Shown here: piece by piece, positions 6,965 through 12,389 of the stretch
Layout: every line of letters starts with the position of its first letter
How positions within the stretch are numbered: position 1 is the stretch's first letter
Assembly (NCBI GenBank): GCA_035946955.1
Contig: DASYYE010000378.1
Span: 1-17,972 of the forward strand
Reading direction: 5' to 3'
DNA length: 17,972 bases
From: DASYYE01 sp035946955
Lineage (GTDB): Bacteria > Actinomycetota > Actinomycetes > Streptosporangiales > Streptosporangiaceae
Notes under the pieces: model-generated
Told to the model about the DNA's origin: nothing
The model's input: only the letters and a program-made list of their open reading frames with translations
Databases searched by the model: none
Position numbers and translations under genes: made by a program

Positions 6965-6993
6965 CCCATGATCGTTTCGACATATCATGGGTT
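6965..6993 (+). repeat. Hairpin with dispersed repeats (TGATCGTTTCGACA and ACATATCATGGGTT)
   Basis: CCCATGAT (6965-6972) and ATCATGGG (6984-6991) form an 8-bp hairpin with an 11-base loop. It contains TGATCGTTTCGACA (6969-6982), the exact inverse of 2582-2595, and ACATATCATGGGTT (6980-6993), the exact inverse of 13957-13970. It sits about 55 bases after selD. It could be a terminator-like dispersed palindromic repeat or an element boundary. Confidence 0.6.
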
Positions 6994-7080
6994 CTGTCAA
7001 CCCTGCGTCGGCCTGCGTGTGCAGTCCCGGGAAACCAGAGGTGATAGCCGAAAAATCGAATAAACGTCGGGCAGGCGAGA

Positions 7081-7104
7081 ACATACAGGTACATCCCTGT
7101 ATGT
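7081..7104. promoter_or_regulatory. 9-bp palindrome, probable regulator binding site
   Basis: ACATACAGG (7081-7089) and CCTGTATGT (7096-7104) are perfect inverted arms around TACATC. It lies in the AT-richer stretch before the small Cys/His gene. The TGTATG core recurs once in the centre of the gntR palindrome (8146-8151), so the nearby short GntR is a candidate ligand. No -10/-35 pair is certain. Confidence 0.5.
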
Positions 7105-7396
7105 CCGTTTGTGTAAGGGTGCAGGCCTGAGTTTTCCCTAGATCATTTGCAGCTTGACGAGCTTGACAGCTACCGTCGGCAGCACGCCGCAAGGCGAGGC
7201 CCAAGCCAGAGCACCAGAACGCCGATGGACTGACACCCCGGGCCGGTGGTCCCCCGAGGTGCCCTGCCCGGGTGGCGGGGCTGCTCCGAACTAGTGTTCG
7301 CCACCTCAGCGCGAGGTGGTGAAAGCCGCCTTGCCTGTCCCGGCAGTTTTGGCGCGCAAACGCCACATCTACTACTATCCGTAACAGGAGCACCGG

Positions 7397-7501
7397 ATGA
7401 GTGGTCCCTATCACGGTGTGGTCCTCCCCCCAACCTCACCCCTGACCCGGGGGAGACCCTTATGTCTGTACATGTGTACGAACGCACCATCACCCGCATG
7501 A
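7397..7501 (+). CDS. Candidate 34-residue leader peptide overlapping the next gene
   Basis: ATG at 7397 follows AGGAG (7386-7390) by six bases and opens a 34-codon frame beginning MSGPYHGVVLPP and ending at TGA 7499-7501. It overlaps the start of the 83-residue gene at 7462 in a different frame, so ribosomes finishing it would pass through that start. It contains a TTA codon (CCC TTA TGT) immediately before the downstream ATG. It may be a regulatory upstream ORF; chance is a real alternative because the frame is short. Confidence 0.3.
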   Translation: MSGPYHGVVLPPTSPLTRGRPLCLYMCTNAPSPA

Positions 7502-7713
7502 CCATCGACCCTGACCGGCCAGTCCCGCCGCAGATGCCAGAGGTCATCGCCCACCTGCCCGACCCAGACGACGCCACCCGGGCGCTGTGCGACCACCAGC
7601 CCGGCCTGGGGGACATCCCAGAGCCGGCGGGCATCAGCGACTACGCCGACTGGTCCTCTCGCCTCTGCCGCGAGTGCGAGCGGCTGTCGCAGGAGCAGGC
7701 CGAGGAGCAGTAG
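7462..7713 (+). CDS. Small Cys/His-containing protein of unknown function
   Basis: An 83-residue acidic protein starting at ATG 7462 behind GGGGGAG (7449-7455). I do not recognise a named family. C43-x-H45 in ALCDHQPG and C69-x2-C72 in RLCRECERL could form one zinc site. The C-terminus is Glu/Gln rich and probably helical. There is no signal peptide or membrane segment. The start region includes the palindrome GTACA-TG-TGTAC (7468-7479). A 12-bp terminator follows 11 bases after the stop. It is convergent with the GntR gene. Size, neighbours and the long leader suggest a small regulator or accessory protein of a mobile or conserved actinobacterial cassette, but this is inference. Confidence 0.65.
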   Translation: MSVHVYERTITRMTIDPDRPVPPQMPEVIAHLPDPDDATRALCDHQPGLGDIPEPAGISDYADWSSRLCRECERLSQEQAEEQ

Positions 7714-7723
7714 CGCAACGCCT

Positions 7724-7757
7724 GAGAGCGGCCCGCCACCATGGCCGGGCCGCTCTC
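7724..7757 (+). terminator. 12-bp terminator hairpin
   Basis: GAGAGCGGCCCG (7724-7735) pairs perfectly with CGGGCCGCTCTC (7746-7757) around a 10-base loop, followed by the T-rich TGTCTGTCGTCTGG. It sits just after the stop of the 83-residue gene and before the convergent gntR end, so it may serve both strands. Confidence 0.85.
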
Positions 7758-7790
7758 TGTCTGTCGTCTGGTTAGGAGTGGTGGGGTGGC

Positions 7791-8087
7791 CTAGGGCTTG
7801 TGCCATGGCGAGGTACTGCGCGAGGCGATGAACGTGCCTTTGCCCAGCGTGGACTCCACCAGCCCCCGCTCCCTCAGCTCCTTCATGGTGCGCCGCACCG
7901 TCATGTAGCTCACACCCCACTCGTCCGCCAGGTCTCGCTCAGGTGGGAGCTTCTTGCCGGATGCCAGCCGGCCCGAGTCGACCAGGCCGGCCAGCCAGTC
8001 CGCTAGCTGGACGTAGAGCGGCGTGGGCGACTCCGCCACCAGGTCAGGCGGGTACTCCCCCAGTGCGGAGGCTGGCCGGTCAGGCAT
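7791..8087 (-). CDS. Short GntR-family regulator (DNA-binding domain only)
   Basis: A 98-residue protein consisting almost wholly of a GntR winged HTH: PLYVQLADWLAGLVDSG, LPPERDLADEWGVSYMTVRR (the recognition helix region), then ELRERGLVESTLGKGTFI (wing). It lacks the effector domain of FadR, HutC or YtrA types; such short GntR proteins are common on actinobacterial plasmids and integrated elements, for instance as Kor-type repressors. The start is ATG at 8087 with a poor ribosome site (GAGTG). A 13-bp-arm palindrome lies 44 bases upstream and is the likely autoregulatory operator. The gene is convergent with the small Cys/His gene. Confidence 0.88.
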   Translation of the reverse strand: MPDRPASALGEYPPDLVAESPTPLYVQLADWLAGLVDSGRLASGKKLPPERDLADEWGVSYMTVRRTMKELRERGLVESTLGKGTFIASRSTSPWHKP

Positions 8088-8130
8088 AACCGCACTCTAA
8101 GGCGCTGCCTACCTGCACAAACGACCGAGA

Positions 8131-8164
8131 GGCCATGGATGGCTATGTATGGCCATCCATGGCC
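8131..8164. promoter_or_regulatory. Large palindrome upstream of gntR, probable operator
   Basis: GGCCATGGATGGC (8131-8143) and GCCATCCATGGCC (8152-8164) are perfect 13-bp inverted arms around TATGTATG. The arms themselves contain ATGG/CCAT iterations, so several registers of dimer binding are possible. It lies in the gntR promoter region, upstream of ATG 8087. Confidence 0.7.
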
Positions 8165-8274
8165 AATAGCGTTTGAGCAGGCCCGGGCCCGTGCCCGGCT
8201 GCCGAGCAGCCCTGCCACCGAGGTACCCGCTGGCACACTGCCCGGGCAGCGGACAGGGCTGGGAGCAACTAAGG

Positions 8275-8312
8275 GGCGGGAGCGGTGACCGTGGTGCAGG
8301 GCCGCTCCCGCC
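8275..8312 (-). terminator. Terminator hairpin after the DUF397 gene
   Basis: GGCGGGAGCGG (8275-8285) pairs perfectly with CCGCTCCCGCC (8302-8312) around a 16-base loop; a G-T and a G-C pair extend the stem outward. It lies five bases beyond the DUF397 stop on the minus strand. Between 8165 and 8274 I see only GC-rich short repeats and no gene. Confidence 0.7.
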
Positions 8313-8316
8313 TCTG

Positions 8317-8502
8317 CTATGAGGAGTCCCTGGCGAGCGTCAGGAACTCCCTCCACTCATCCGAGGTGAACTCCAGTACGGGACTGTCCCAGGTGGTGGA
8401 GTCCCTGACTGCCACCGTGCCCGGCCTGTTGGTCGCCACTTCCACACAGGTGTTCCCCTGCGCACTGTAACTCGACTTGCGCCATTTATAGGTAATGCTC
8501 AT
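8317..8502 (-). CDS. DUF397 small regulatory protein
   Basis: A 61-residue DUF397 protein: WRKSSYS near the N-terminus, the central GNTCVEVA, VAVRDST and the C-terminal FTSDEWREFLTLAR are the family's signature blocks. DUF397 proteins usually sit beside an XRE/Scr1-type HTH regulator (as with WhiJ or BldB-associated pairs), and some behave as partners or inhibitors of that regulator. Here no adjacent full HTH gene exists, so it is an orphan; the nearest actinobacterial HTH regulator is about 2.8 kb away at 11273. The start is ATG at 8502, with AGAGG about nine bases upstream; an in-frame ATG at 8547 would add 15 residues without a better ribosome site. Confidence 0.88.
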   Translation of the reverse strand: MSITYKWRKSSYSAQGNTCVEVATNRPGTVAVRDSTTWDSPVLEFTSDEWREFLTLARDSS

Positions 8503-8601
8503 CTCTGTAACCTCTGTTCCCTGCCGGGCCGCCCCTGGTTCCATCACTTGGGCTAGGGCGGCCTGGCCTCGCCTCCGAAAAGGCTCTATAGGGGCTCCTT
8601 C

Positions 8602-9138
8602 CTATGTCATGCTCCTGGCGATAGCCAGGAGGACGGCGGTCCCGTAGGTTTGGCTGACAATGTTGGTGTCCACCCCGGCTTTGTCGAATTCGACCCAGGC
8701 CGGGTTTGCTCCGGTGAGGTCGGTGTGGGGTGTTATCACCAGCACCGGATTCCCGTTCAGGTGCGCGACCACCGATTTCGCGTGCATGCCGACGCGCAGC
8801 TTCGCGTAGAAACTGGCTGGGTCGTGGTAGATGGCCCGCCACATCATGACCGTGACCTTCCCGTGGCCGAAGACCAGGGCGACCTGATGCGCTGGGCTGA
8901 CCCAGACTCTGGTGAGCGTCTTTGCGTTCGCGATGCCAGTATTCGGGACGTGGACGGGGAACCCGGCTGACGGCGCAGCCTGGGCCACACTCACTTGCTT
9001 CTCGTGCGGCCCGAAGGGGTGGCTGTAGTCTGTGGGCAAGCCACTCCCTGATACTGAGCCAGACCCAGGCCCAGAGCATGCGGTGATGGCTGCCAGGATG
9101 ATTGGGCTAGCGGCTGTCAGCATTGTTTTGGGTTTCAC
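8602..9138 (-). CDS. Putative secreted lipoprotein, unknown function
   Basis: A 178-residue protein with a lipoprotein signal: KPK basic start, hydrophobic stretch 7-17, and lipobox ITAC with Cys21, then a Gly/Ser-rich linker GPGSGSVSGSG typical of exported actinobacterial lipoproteins. The mature part (about 45-178) contains VWVSPAHQVALVFGHGKV and GNPVLVITPHTD, a beta-rich pattern that recalls DUF4367/RseB-like sensor domains, but this likeness is weak. The start is GTG at 9138, eight bases behind AGGAGA. It lies 14 bases after the stop of the secreted protein gene, so the two are probably co-transcribed. A cell-surface binding or sensing role is inferred only from location. Confidence 0.75.
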   Translation of the reverse strand: MKPKTMLTAASPIILAAITACSGPGSGSVSGSGLPTDYSHPFGPHEKQVSVAQAAPSAGFPVHVPNTGIANAKTLTRVWVSPAHQVALVFGHGKVTVMMWRAIYHDPASFYAKLRVGMHAKSVVAHLNGNPVLVITPHTDLTGANPAWVEFDKAGVDTNIVSQTYGTAVLLAIARSMT

Positions 9139-9152
9139 TGTTTGTCTCCTGG

Positions 9153-9884
9153 CTAGCAGACGTGGCCGCTGGTCTGGACGTACATCTCGCTGTTGCTGAC
9201 CTGCTGGATGTTCCAGCCCGGTGCGTCATCGGCCCAGCACTGGAGCGATATCCACGGCCGGTAGTGGCCCAGCGATGTGGCATCTTGCAGGCCGTAGAAA
9301 TGGGTCCACAACGTGTCGCAGGTGTTGTAGTGCTCGGAGTTGGCCACCGGCCAGCCCGAGTTGAACGGCATCGTCGGGCTGTACTTAAACGGATTGCTCG
9401 CGCCGTCGAAGTAGAACCGCCAGACCCCAATGCCGTGGGCGTTGTCCACCTCAAAATGCCAGTTCGCCCCGGCCCCGATGGTGCCTGCCCACTGCGGCAG
9501 GCTGTCCACACCGTCTTTGACCCACTCCGCGTACAGGGTGGGCTCGTTCATCGGTGACCCGCCGGTGCCCCAGCCGACCTCTACGTCATTGCCGGGGGCA
9601 TCCCAGATGAACAGGCTGCGGAACACCCGGGCATGCGTGCCGTTGAGGGTTCCTTGGTTGTTGGTGGCGATCATGCCCTGGTTGCCGTACGCCGGCCACG
9701 TGCCGTCATTGGCCTCCACATTCTGATGGGCGCTCGCACACGACGCCCCGGCCCGCACACCTGCCGCCCACGCTGGGGCAGCGGAATACCACACCATCCC
9801 GCCAGCCGCGAGAACAGCGAGCGTCGCACCGAAAACTACACCCGACGTCGCGCGCCGGACACCACCATGACCACCTAACCCCAT
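9153..9884 (-). CDS. Secreted protein of unknown function, with TTA codon 3
   Basis: A 243-residue exported protein. The N-terminus has RR (10-11), a hydrophobic segment (about 15-35) and a likely cleavage site after PAWAA. The mature part is rich in Trp, Asn and Gly, with FRSLFIWDAPGNDVEVGWG, NWHFEVDN and WRFYFDG, suggesting a beta-sandwich. Four cysteines (in ASCASAH, NTCDTL, LQCWAD and the C-terminal residue itself) could form two disulfides. The start is ATG at 9884 after AAGGAG. Codon 3 is TTA (9876-9878), rare in high-GC actinomycetes and the target of bldA control in Streptomyces. It is followed by the lipoprotein gene. I recall similar unassigned secreted proteins in actinomycetes but no function. 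Confidence 0.8.
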   Translation of the reverse strand: MGLGGHGGVRRATSGVVFGATLAVLAAGGMVWYSAAPAWAAGVRAGASCASAHQNVEANDGTWPAYGNQGMIATNNQGTLNGTHARVFRSLFIWDAPGNDVEVGWGTGGSPMNEPTLYAEWVKDGVDSLPQWAGTIGAGANWHFEVDNAHGIGVWRFYFDGASNPFKYSPTMPFNSGWPVANSEHYNTCDTLWTHFYGLQDATSLGHYRPWISLQCWADDAPGWNIQQVSNSEMYVQTSGHVC

Positions 9885-9930
9885 TCGCCTGCACTCCTTC
9901 CGTAGTACGCTGTTTGGCGCTGCATACTTG

Positions 9931-10242
9931 TCAACTCCTTCTTTCTGGGTGCCTGAAGACTGCGATGAGCCATTGGCCGGGGAATTCTTCCCGCCATTTT
10001 GAATCCGGGCAGTCGGACCACCCGGTGCCCCAGAGCATTTCCGTGCCTGGCCGCTCAGCCGCTTGCGGGACCAAGTAAGAAGCGACCACATGGCCGGTCG
10101 CGTCGACGATGGAGATGGTCCCGCGCCGACGACGCGACCACAGAGCAACATAGCCGCCAACCACCCGGTCGTTAGTGGAACCGGCCCGTGCCCGGTGTGG
10201 GTCTGGCATGTCCTGCTGGGCACGGGCCGGGGTCTCGGTCAA
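9931..10242 (-). CDS. Small protein coupled to the RsbW-like ATPase, unknown function
   Basis: A 103-residue protein whose TTG start at 10242 overlaps the ATPase stop in the tetranucleotide TTGA, indicating translational coupling. The central part, YVALWSRRRRGTISIVDATGHVVASYLVP, is predicted beta-rich, followed by WGTGWSDCPDSKWREEF. It is basic in the middle, with no membrane segment. I know of small proteins of this look next to actinobacterial HATPase genes but no function for them. An in-frame ATG 11 codons downstream is an alternative start. It ends 46 bases before the secreted protein gene. Confidence 0.6.
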   Translation of the reverse strand: MTETPARAQQDMPDPHRARAGSTNDRVVGGYVALWSRRRRGTISIVDATGHVVASYLVPQAAERPGTEMLWGTGWSDCPDSKWREEFPGQWLIAVFRHPERRS

Positions 10243-10817
10243 ATCGCCACCACGCAATACACTGTTTTCCCGCCCCAGGGCTGGTTGTGATGTCCCCATT
10301 TGACGCTGAGTTTGTCCACCAGCCCCAGGCCACGGCCGCATTCAGCCTCATAGCCGGCCTCAACCAGGACTGGCGGAACCTGGTTGGAGTCAGATGCTTC
10401 GATGATTAGCTCATCTGCGTGGAGCCGCAGGACCAGCCCGATGCTGTCAGCACAGTCAGGGTCAGAACACTGCGGTTCTGGGCTGCTACCGAACCTCACG
10501 GCGTTGGTGACGATTTCTGATATTAAAAGCTCCGCTGTCCCAACCGTCTCGCCTGGCAGATGCCATGACATCAGGGCCATACGTGTAAGCCGGCGAGCCC
10601 ACGACGCGGCATCGGGTAGGGCTGGAAACTCCCCAGAGAACACGACCTCGCCTGGAAATTCGTGTCTTATCCATTTTCCTGGCCCAGGCGAGAATGCAGG
10701 GGAGAACAAATGCACACCACCTCCTTCGTCGCCTTGGGGTGCTCGTTGGCCCGTGCCGCCGTCCGCTCCGTGCGTCACGGGGCCTTTGGCTGCTCTAAGA
10801 GACTGATCCTGGGTCAT
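10239..10817 (-). CDS. RsbW/SpoIIAB-like ATP-binding protein (HATPase)
   Basis: A 192-residue cytoplasmic protein with a GHKL/HATPase_c_2 domain as in anti-sigma kinases RsbW and SpoIIAB. N-box: LLISEIVTNAVRFGS with Glu101 and Asn105. G1 box: Asp143 in ASDSNQVPP. G2 box: GRGLGLVDKLS (161-171). The first 50 or so residues are extra and probably disordered. Many actinobacterial relatives occur with small regulators and no sigma factor, so its partner is unknown. The start is ATG at 10817, seven bases after GGAGG and overlapping the preceding stop as ATGA. An internal GTG at 10715, with AAGGAGG (10720-10726) four bases upstream, could give a shorter form. It is the middle gene of a coupled triad. 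Confidence 0.88.
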   Translation of the reverse strand: MTQDQSLRAAKGPVTHGADGGTGQRAPQGDEGGGVHLFSPAFSPGPGKWIRHEFPGEVVFSGEFPALPDAASWARRLTRMALMSWHLPGETVGTAELLISEIVTNAVRFGSSPEPQCSDPDCADSIGLVLRLHADELIIEASDSNQVPPVLVEAGYEAECGRGLGLVDKLSVKWGHHNQPWGGKTVYCVVAI

Positions 10818-11146
10818 CCGACAGCCTCCGTGCCGGACACGGATGGTTCCCCGAGTTGCTCCACAACGCGACGTGCTGCGCCTGGCATGTCGCGCACCGG
10901 ATGCTGACGCTGAGCGTTATTCCACGAGAAGTACCGCCCGCCGAAGCTAACGAACACCCACAACCAGACGGACTCACCCGGTTTCTTGACCGCTAGGCAA
11001 GCGAGATCTTCTCGCAGTTCTGAACTAATTTCATGGTCAGCCAAGGCCGCACGCAATTCCGCGAGCAGCCCGATTTCAAGCGATGACTCCGGCATTGCCG
11101 AAGTAAGATGATCTTGAGTCACCGCGGGGCCGGGTGTCCTTGTCAC
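10814..11146 (-). CDS. 110-residue actinobacterial protein, first gene of the coupled triad
   Basis: A small soluble protein with an acidic helical N-terminal half (LLAELRAALADHEISSELREDLACLAV) and a C-terminal WLWVFVSFGGRYFSWNNAQRQHPVRDMPGAARRVVEQL segment. The latter is a pattern I associate with unassigned actinobacterial proteins found between an HTH regulator and an RsbW-like ATPase. The last codons overlap the ATPase start (ATGA at 10814-10817). The start is uncertain: GTG 11146, GTG about eight codons later, or ATG 17 codons in; none has a strong ribosome site. It diverges from the HTH regulator at 11273, with only 126 bp between them. Function unknown. Confidence 0.68.
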   Translation of the reverse strand: MTRTPGPAVTQDHLTSAMPESSLEIGLLAELRAALADHEISSELREDLACLAVKKPGESVWLWVFVSFGGRYFSWNNAQRQHPVRDMPGAARRVVEQLGEPSVSGTEAVG

Positions 11147-11257
11147 GTTCGCTAACCACAGTGCCAGTGTCGGCCGGGTGGCTGCCGCGTCGCACTACCG
11201 TCTGTAGCGCATCGCTGACTTCTGGCGCTCACCCTGTCTCGTCTGTGCCTCGTCTGG

Positions 11258-11263
11258 TAGATT
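11258..11263 (+). promoter_or_regulatory. Possible -10 element giving a leaderless regulator mRNA
   Basis: TAGATT at 11258-11263 fits the actinomycete TAGnnT -10 type and ends nine bases before ATG 11273, where transcription would start almost at the A of the ATG. No Shine-Dalgarno precedes this ATG, consistent with leaderless translation. The -35 region is poor. Confidence 0.35.
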
Positions 11264-11272
11264 TGGCTGGCC

Positions 11273-11707
11273 ATGTCCAGATCCCCAGTAAGGCTGAAAC
11301 TGCTCCTTCAGGAGCGGTACTGGCAGACCTACCGGACGTTTCAGCGTGAGTATGACAAGGCCGCACAGTCTGTGGACCCGGCCTTGAAGGGAACATGGCC
11401 TAGCCGTGCGCAGTTGGGGCGTTGGGTTTCCGGTGACCTCAAAGGGCTGCCATACCCCGATCACTGCCGTGTATTGGAGAAGATGTTCCCCGGATGGGCT
11501 GCCGAGCAATTGTTTGAACTATGCAGCCCGGATGCGGGACTTGATGCGGCGGGAAGTCTGCGAGAGCAGGCACCGAACGTAGACCGCGTGAGCTTGGTTC
11601 AAGTCATCGAGGACCGCCTTGACCAGCCGCAAGAAAGTGATGTTGATTGGGAGCCTGCTGGACCCCCGCTCTCCAATGGTGAGAGGTTCACTGCTTGCTG
11701 CTATTAG
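11273..11707 (+). CDS. Actinobacterial HTH regulator, N-terminal part (frame interrupted)
   Basis: A 144-codon frame whose first ~82 residues form a conserved actinobacterial DNA-binding domain: SPVRLKLLLQERYWQTYRTF, YDKAA, WPSRAQLGRWVSGDLKGLPY, PDHCRVLEKMFPGWAAEQLFE. The W-x-S-R-A-Q-L segment looks like the recognition helix of an XRE-like HTH. After about residue 125 the frame ends in an unlikely tail (GERFTACCY), while a long C-terminal domain continues in the next frame (11619-12389). Removing one C from the C5 run at 11663-11667 would fuse both into one protein of about 371 residues. So this is either the N-terminal half of a frameshifted regulator, a separately ending short form, or a programmed-frameshift product. 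Confidence 0.75.
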   Translation: MSRSPVRLKLLLQERYWQTYRTFQREYDKAAQSVDPALKGTWPSRAQLGRWVSGDLKGLPYPDHCRVLEKMFPGWAAEQLFELCSPDAGLDAAGSLREQAPNVDRVSLVQVIEDRLDQPQESDVDWEPAGPPLSNGERFTACCY

Positions 11708-12389
11708 CACTCCTGGCACCGAGGGTGTCAGTGATGACGCCCGGCAGCTTGCTCGCCGTTTGCTTGAGTTGCAGCAGTCGAGACGCCTGAGTGACAGGGA
11801 AACTCGGCAACTCGCTGGGCTGGCGGGTCATATTGTGGAATTGAGTCAGACACTCGAAATCGATATCGATGCCGAGGGTGACGCTCACCTTGTCTACCAT
11901 TTTGATCTGCTCAACCTCAGCGACAAGCCGCTGACACGTGTTTCGCGTGAGTTGTGGTTTGAACTCACCAGTGGCCCGCTGGTCATAGTGCCCGCTCAGG
12001 ACTGTGAGCGGAGAGTTGCGATCCAGCGCATTCATGACACTAGCAACCTCGCGAAGTTTGCGTACCAGATTTCCCCGCCGCTTCACCAGGGCGAGTGTGC
12101 CCGTGTCGGGTACTCATGTGATGGAGGACGCTTCGGGGAGCGTCATTACTGGCGTCAATCAATGCCGCGTTACACGCGGCAACACACTTTGCGCGTCCGC
12201 CAAGCAAACGTCCAGCTTGTTAGCTGCACAGCTGCGGAAGAATACCCGGATGGGTCCGAAAGCTCGGCAAATGACAGCCTCACTTGGGATTACGCTGACA
12301 ACAATATTGTGCTGACCCTGGCGCGTGACTACTTGCGGCCCGGCCAAGCAGTGACCTTGCGATGGGAAGTGATTCGTGGACCTGCGTGA
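11619..12389 (+). CDS. C-terminal sensor domain of the HTH regulator (second frame)
   Basis: The continuation, +1 relative to the N-terminal frame. It has a helical part (DDARQLARRLLELQQSRRLSDRETRQLAGLAG), then a beta-rich domain: DIDAEGDAHLVYHFDLLNLSDKPLTR, ELWFELTSGPL, GYSCDGGRFGERHYWRQSMPR and YLRPGQAVTLRWEV. From memory, this arrangement occurs as the C-terminus of single-chain actinobacterial regulators with the HTH seen at 11273. If expressed alone it could start at TTG 11619 (GAGG six bases before) or ATG 11676 (no ribosome site). Its stop overlaps the metallopeptidase start by 14 bases, so the two are translationally coupled. The ligand is unknown. Confidence 0.72.
   Translation: MTSRKKVMLIGSLLDPRSPMVRGSLLAAISTPGTEGVSDDARQLARRLLELQQSRRLSDRETRQLAGLAGHIVELSQTLEIDIDAEGDAHLVYHFDLLNLSDKPLTRVSRELWFELTSGPLVIVPAQDCERRVAIQRIHDTSNLAKFAYQISPPLHQGECARVGYSCDGGRFGERHYWRQSMPRYTRQHTLRVRQANVQLVSCTAAEEYPDGSESSANDSLTWDYADNNIVLTLARDYLRPGQAVTLRWEVIRGPA

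Larger units (their letters stand above)
6911..7396. other. Intergenic region and long leader before the small Cys/His protein
   Basis: I see no credible gene here; open frames on both strands lack ribosome sites and look like composition shadows. It contains the 6965-6993 hairpin/repeat, the ACATACAGG palindrome (7081-7104), a tandem cttgacgagcttgacag motif with possible -35 elements around 7155-7168, and a 7-bp hairpin CCACCTC/GAGGTGG (7301-7307, 7313-7319). GC content drops sharply around 7000-7180, marking the left border of the accessory block. I could not match it to a known riboswitch. Confidence 0.5.

Noticed and set aside
6753..7094. Minus-strand frame of 113 codons overlapping the selD end
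   Set aside because: Antisense shadow with no ribosome site, ending inside selD.
6827..7414. Minus-strand frame of 195 codons after selD
   Set aside because: No ribosome site, mixed composition, and it crosses hairpins and palindromes that look intergenic.
7081..8164. CRISPR-like repeat arrangement from the palindromes
   Set aside because: The palindromes differ in sequence and there is no regular repeat-spacer array or cas gene.
9885..10223. Longer N-terminus of the secreted protein (start 10223)
   Set aside because: It would run through the 103-aa gene and bury the signal peptide; AAGGAG precedes ATG 9884.
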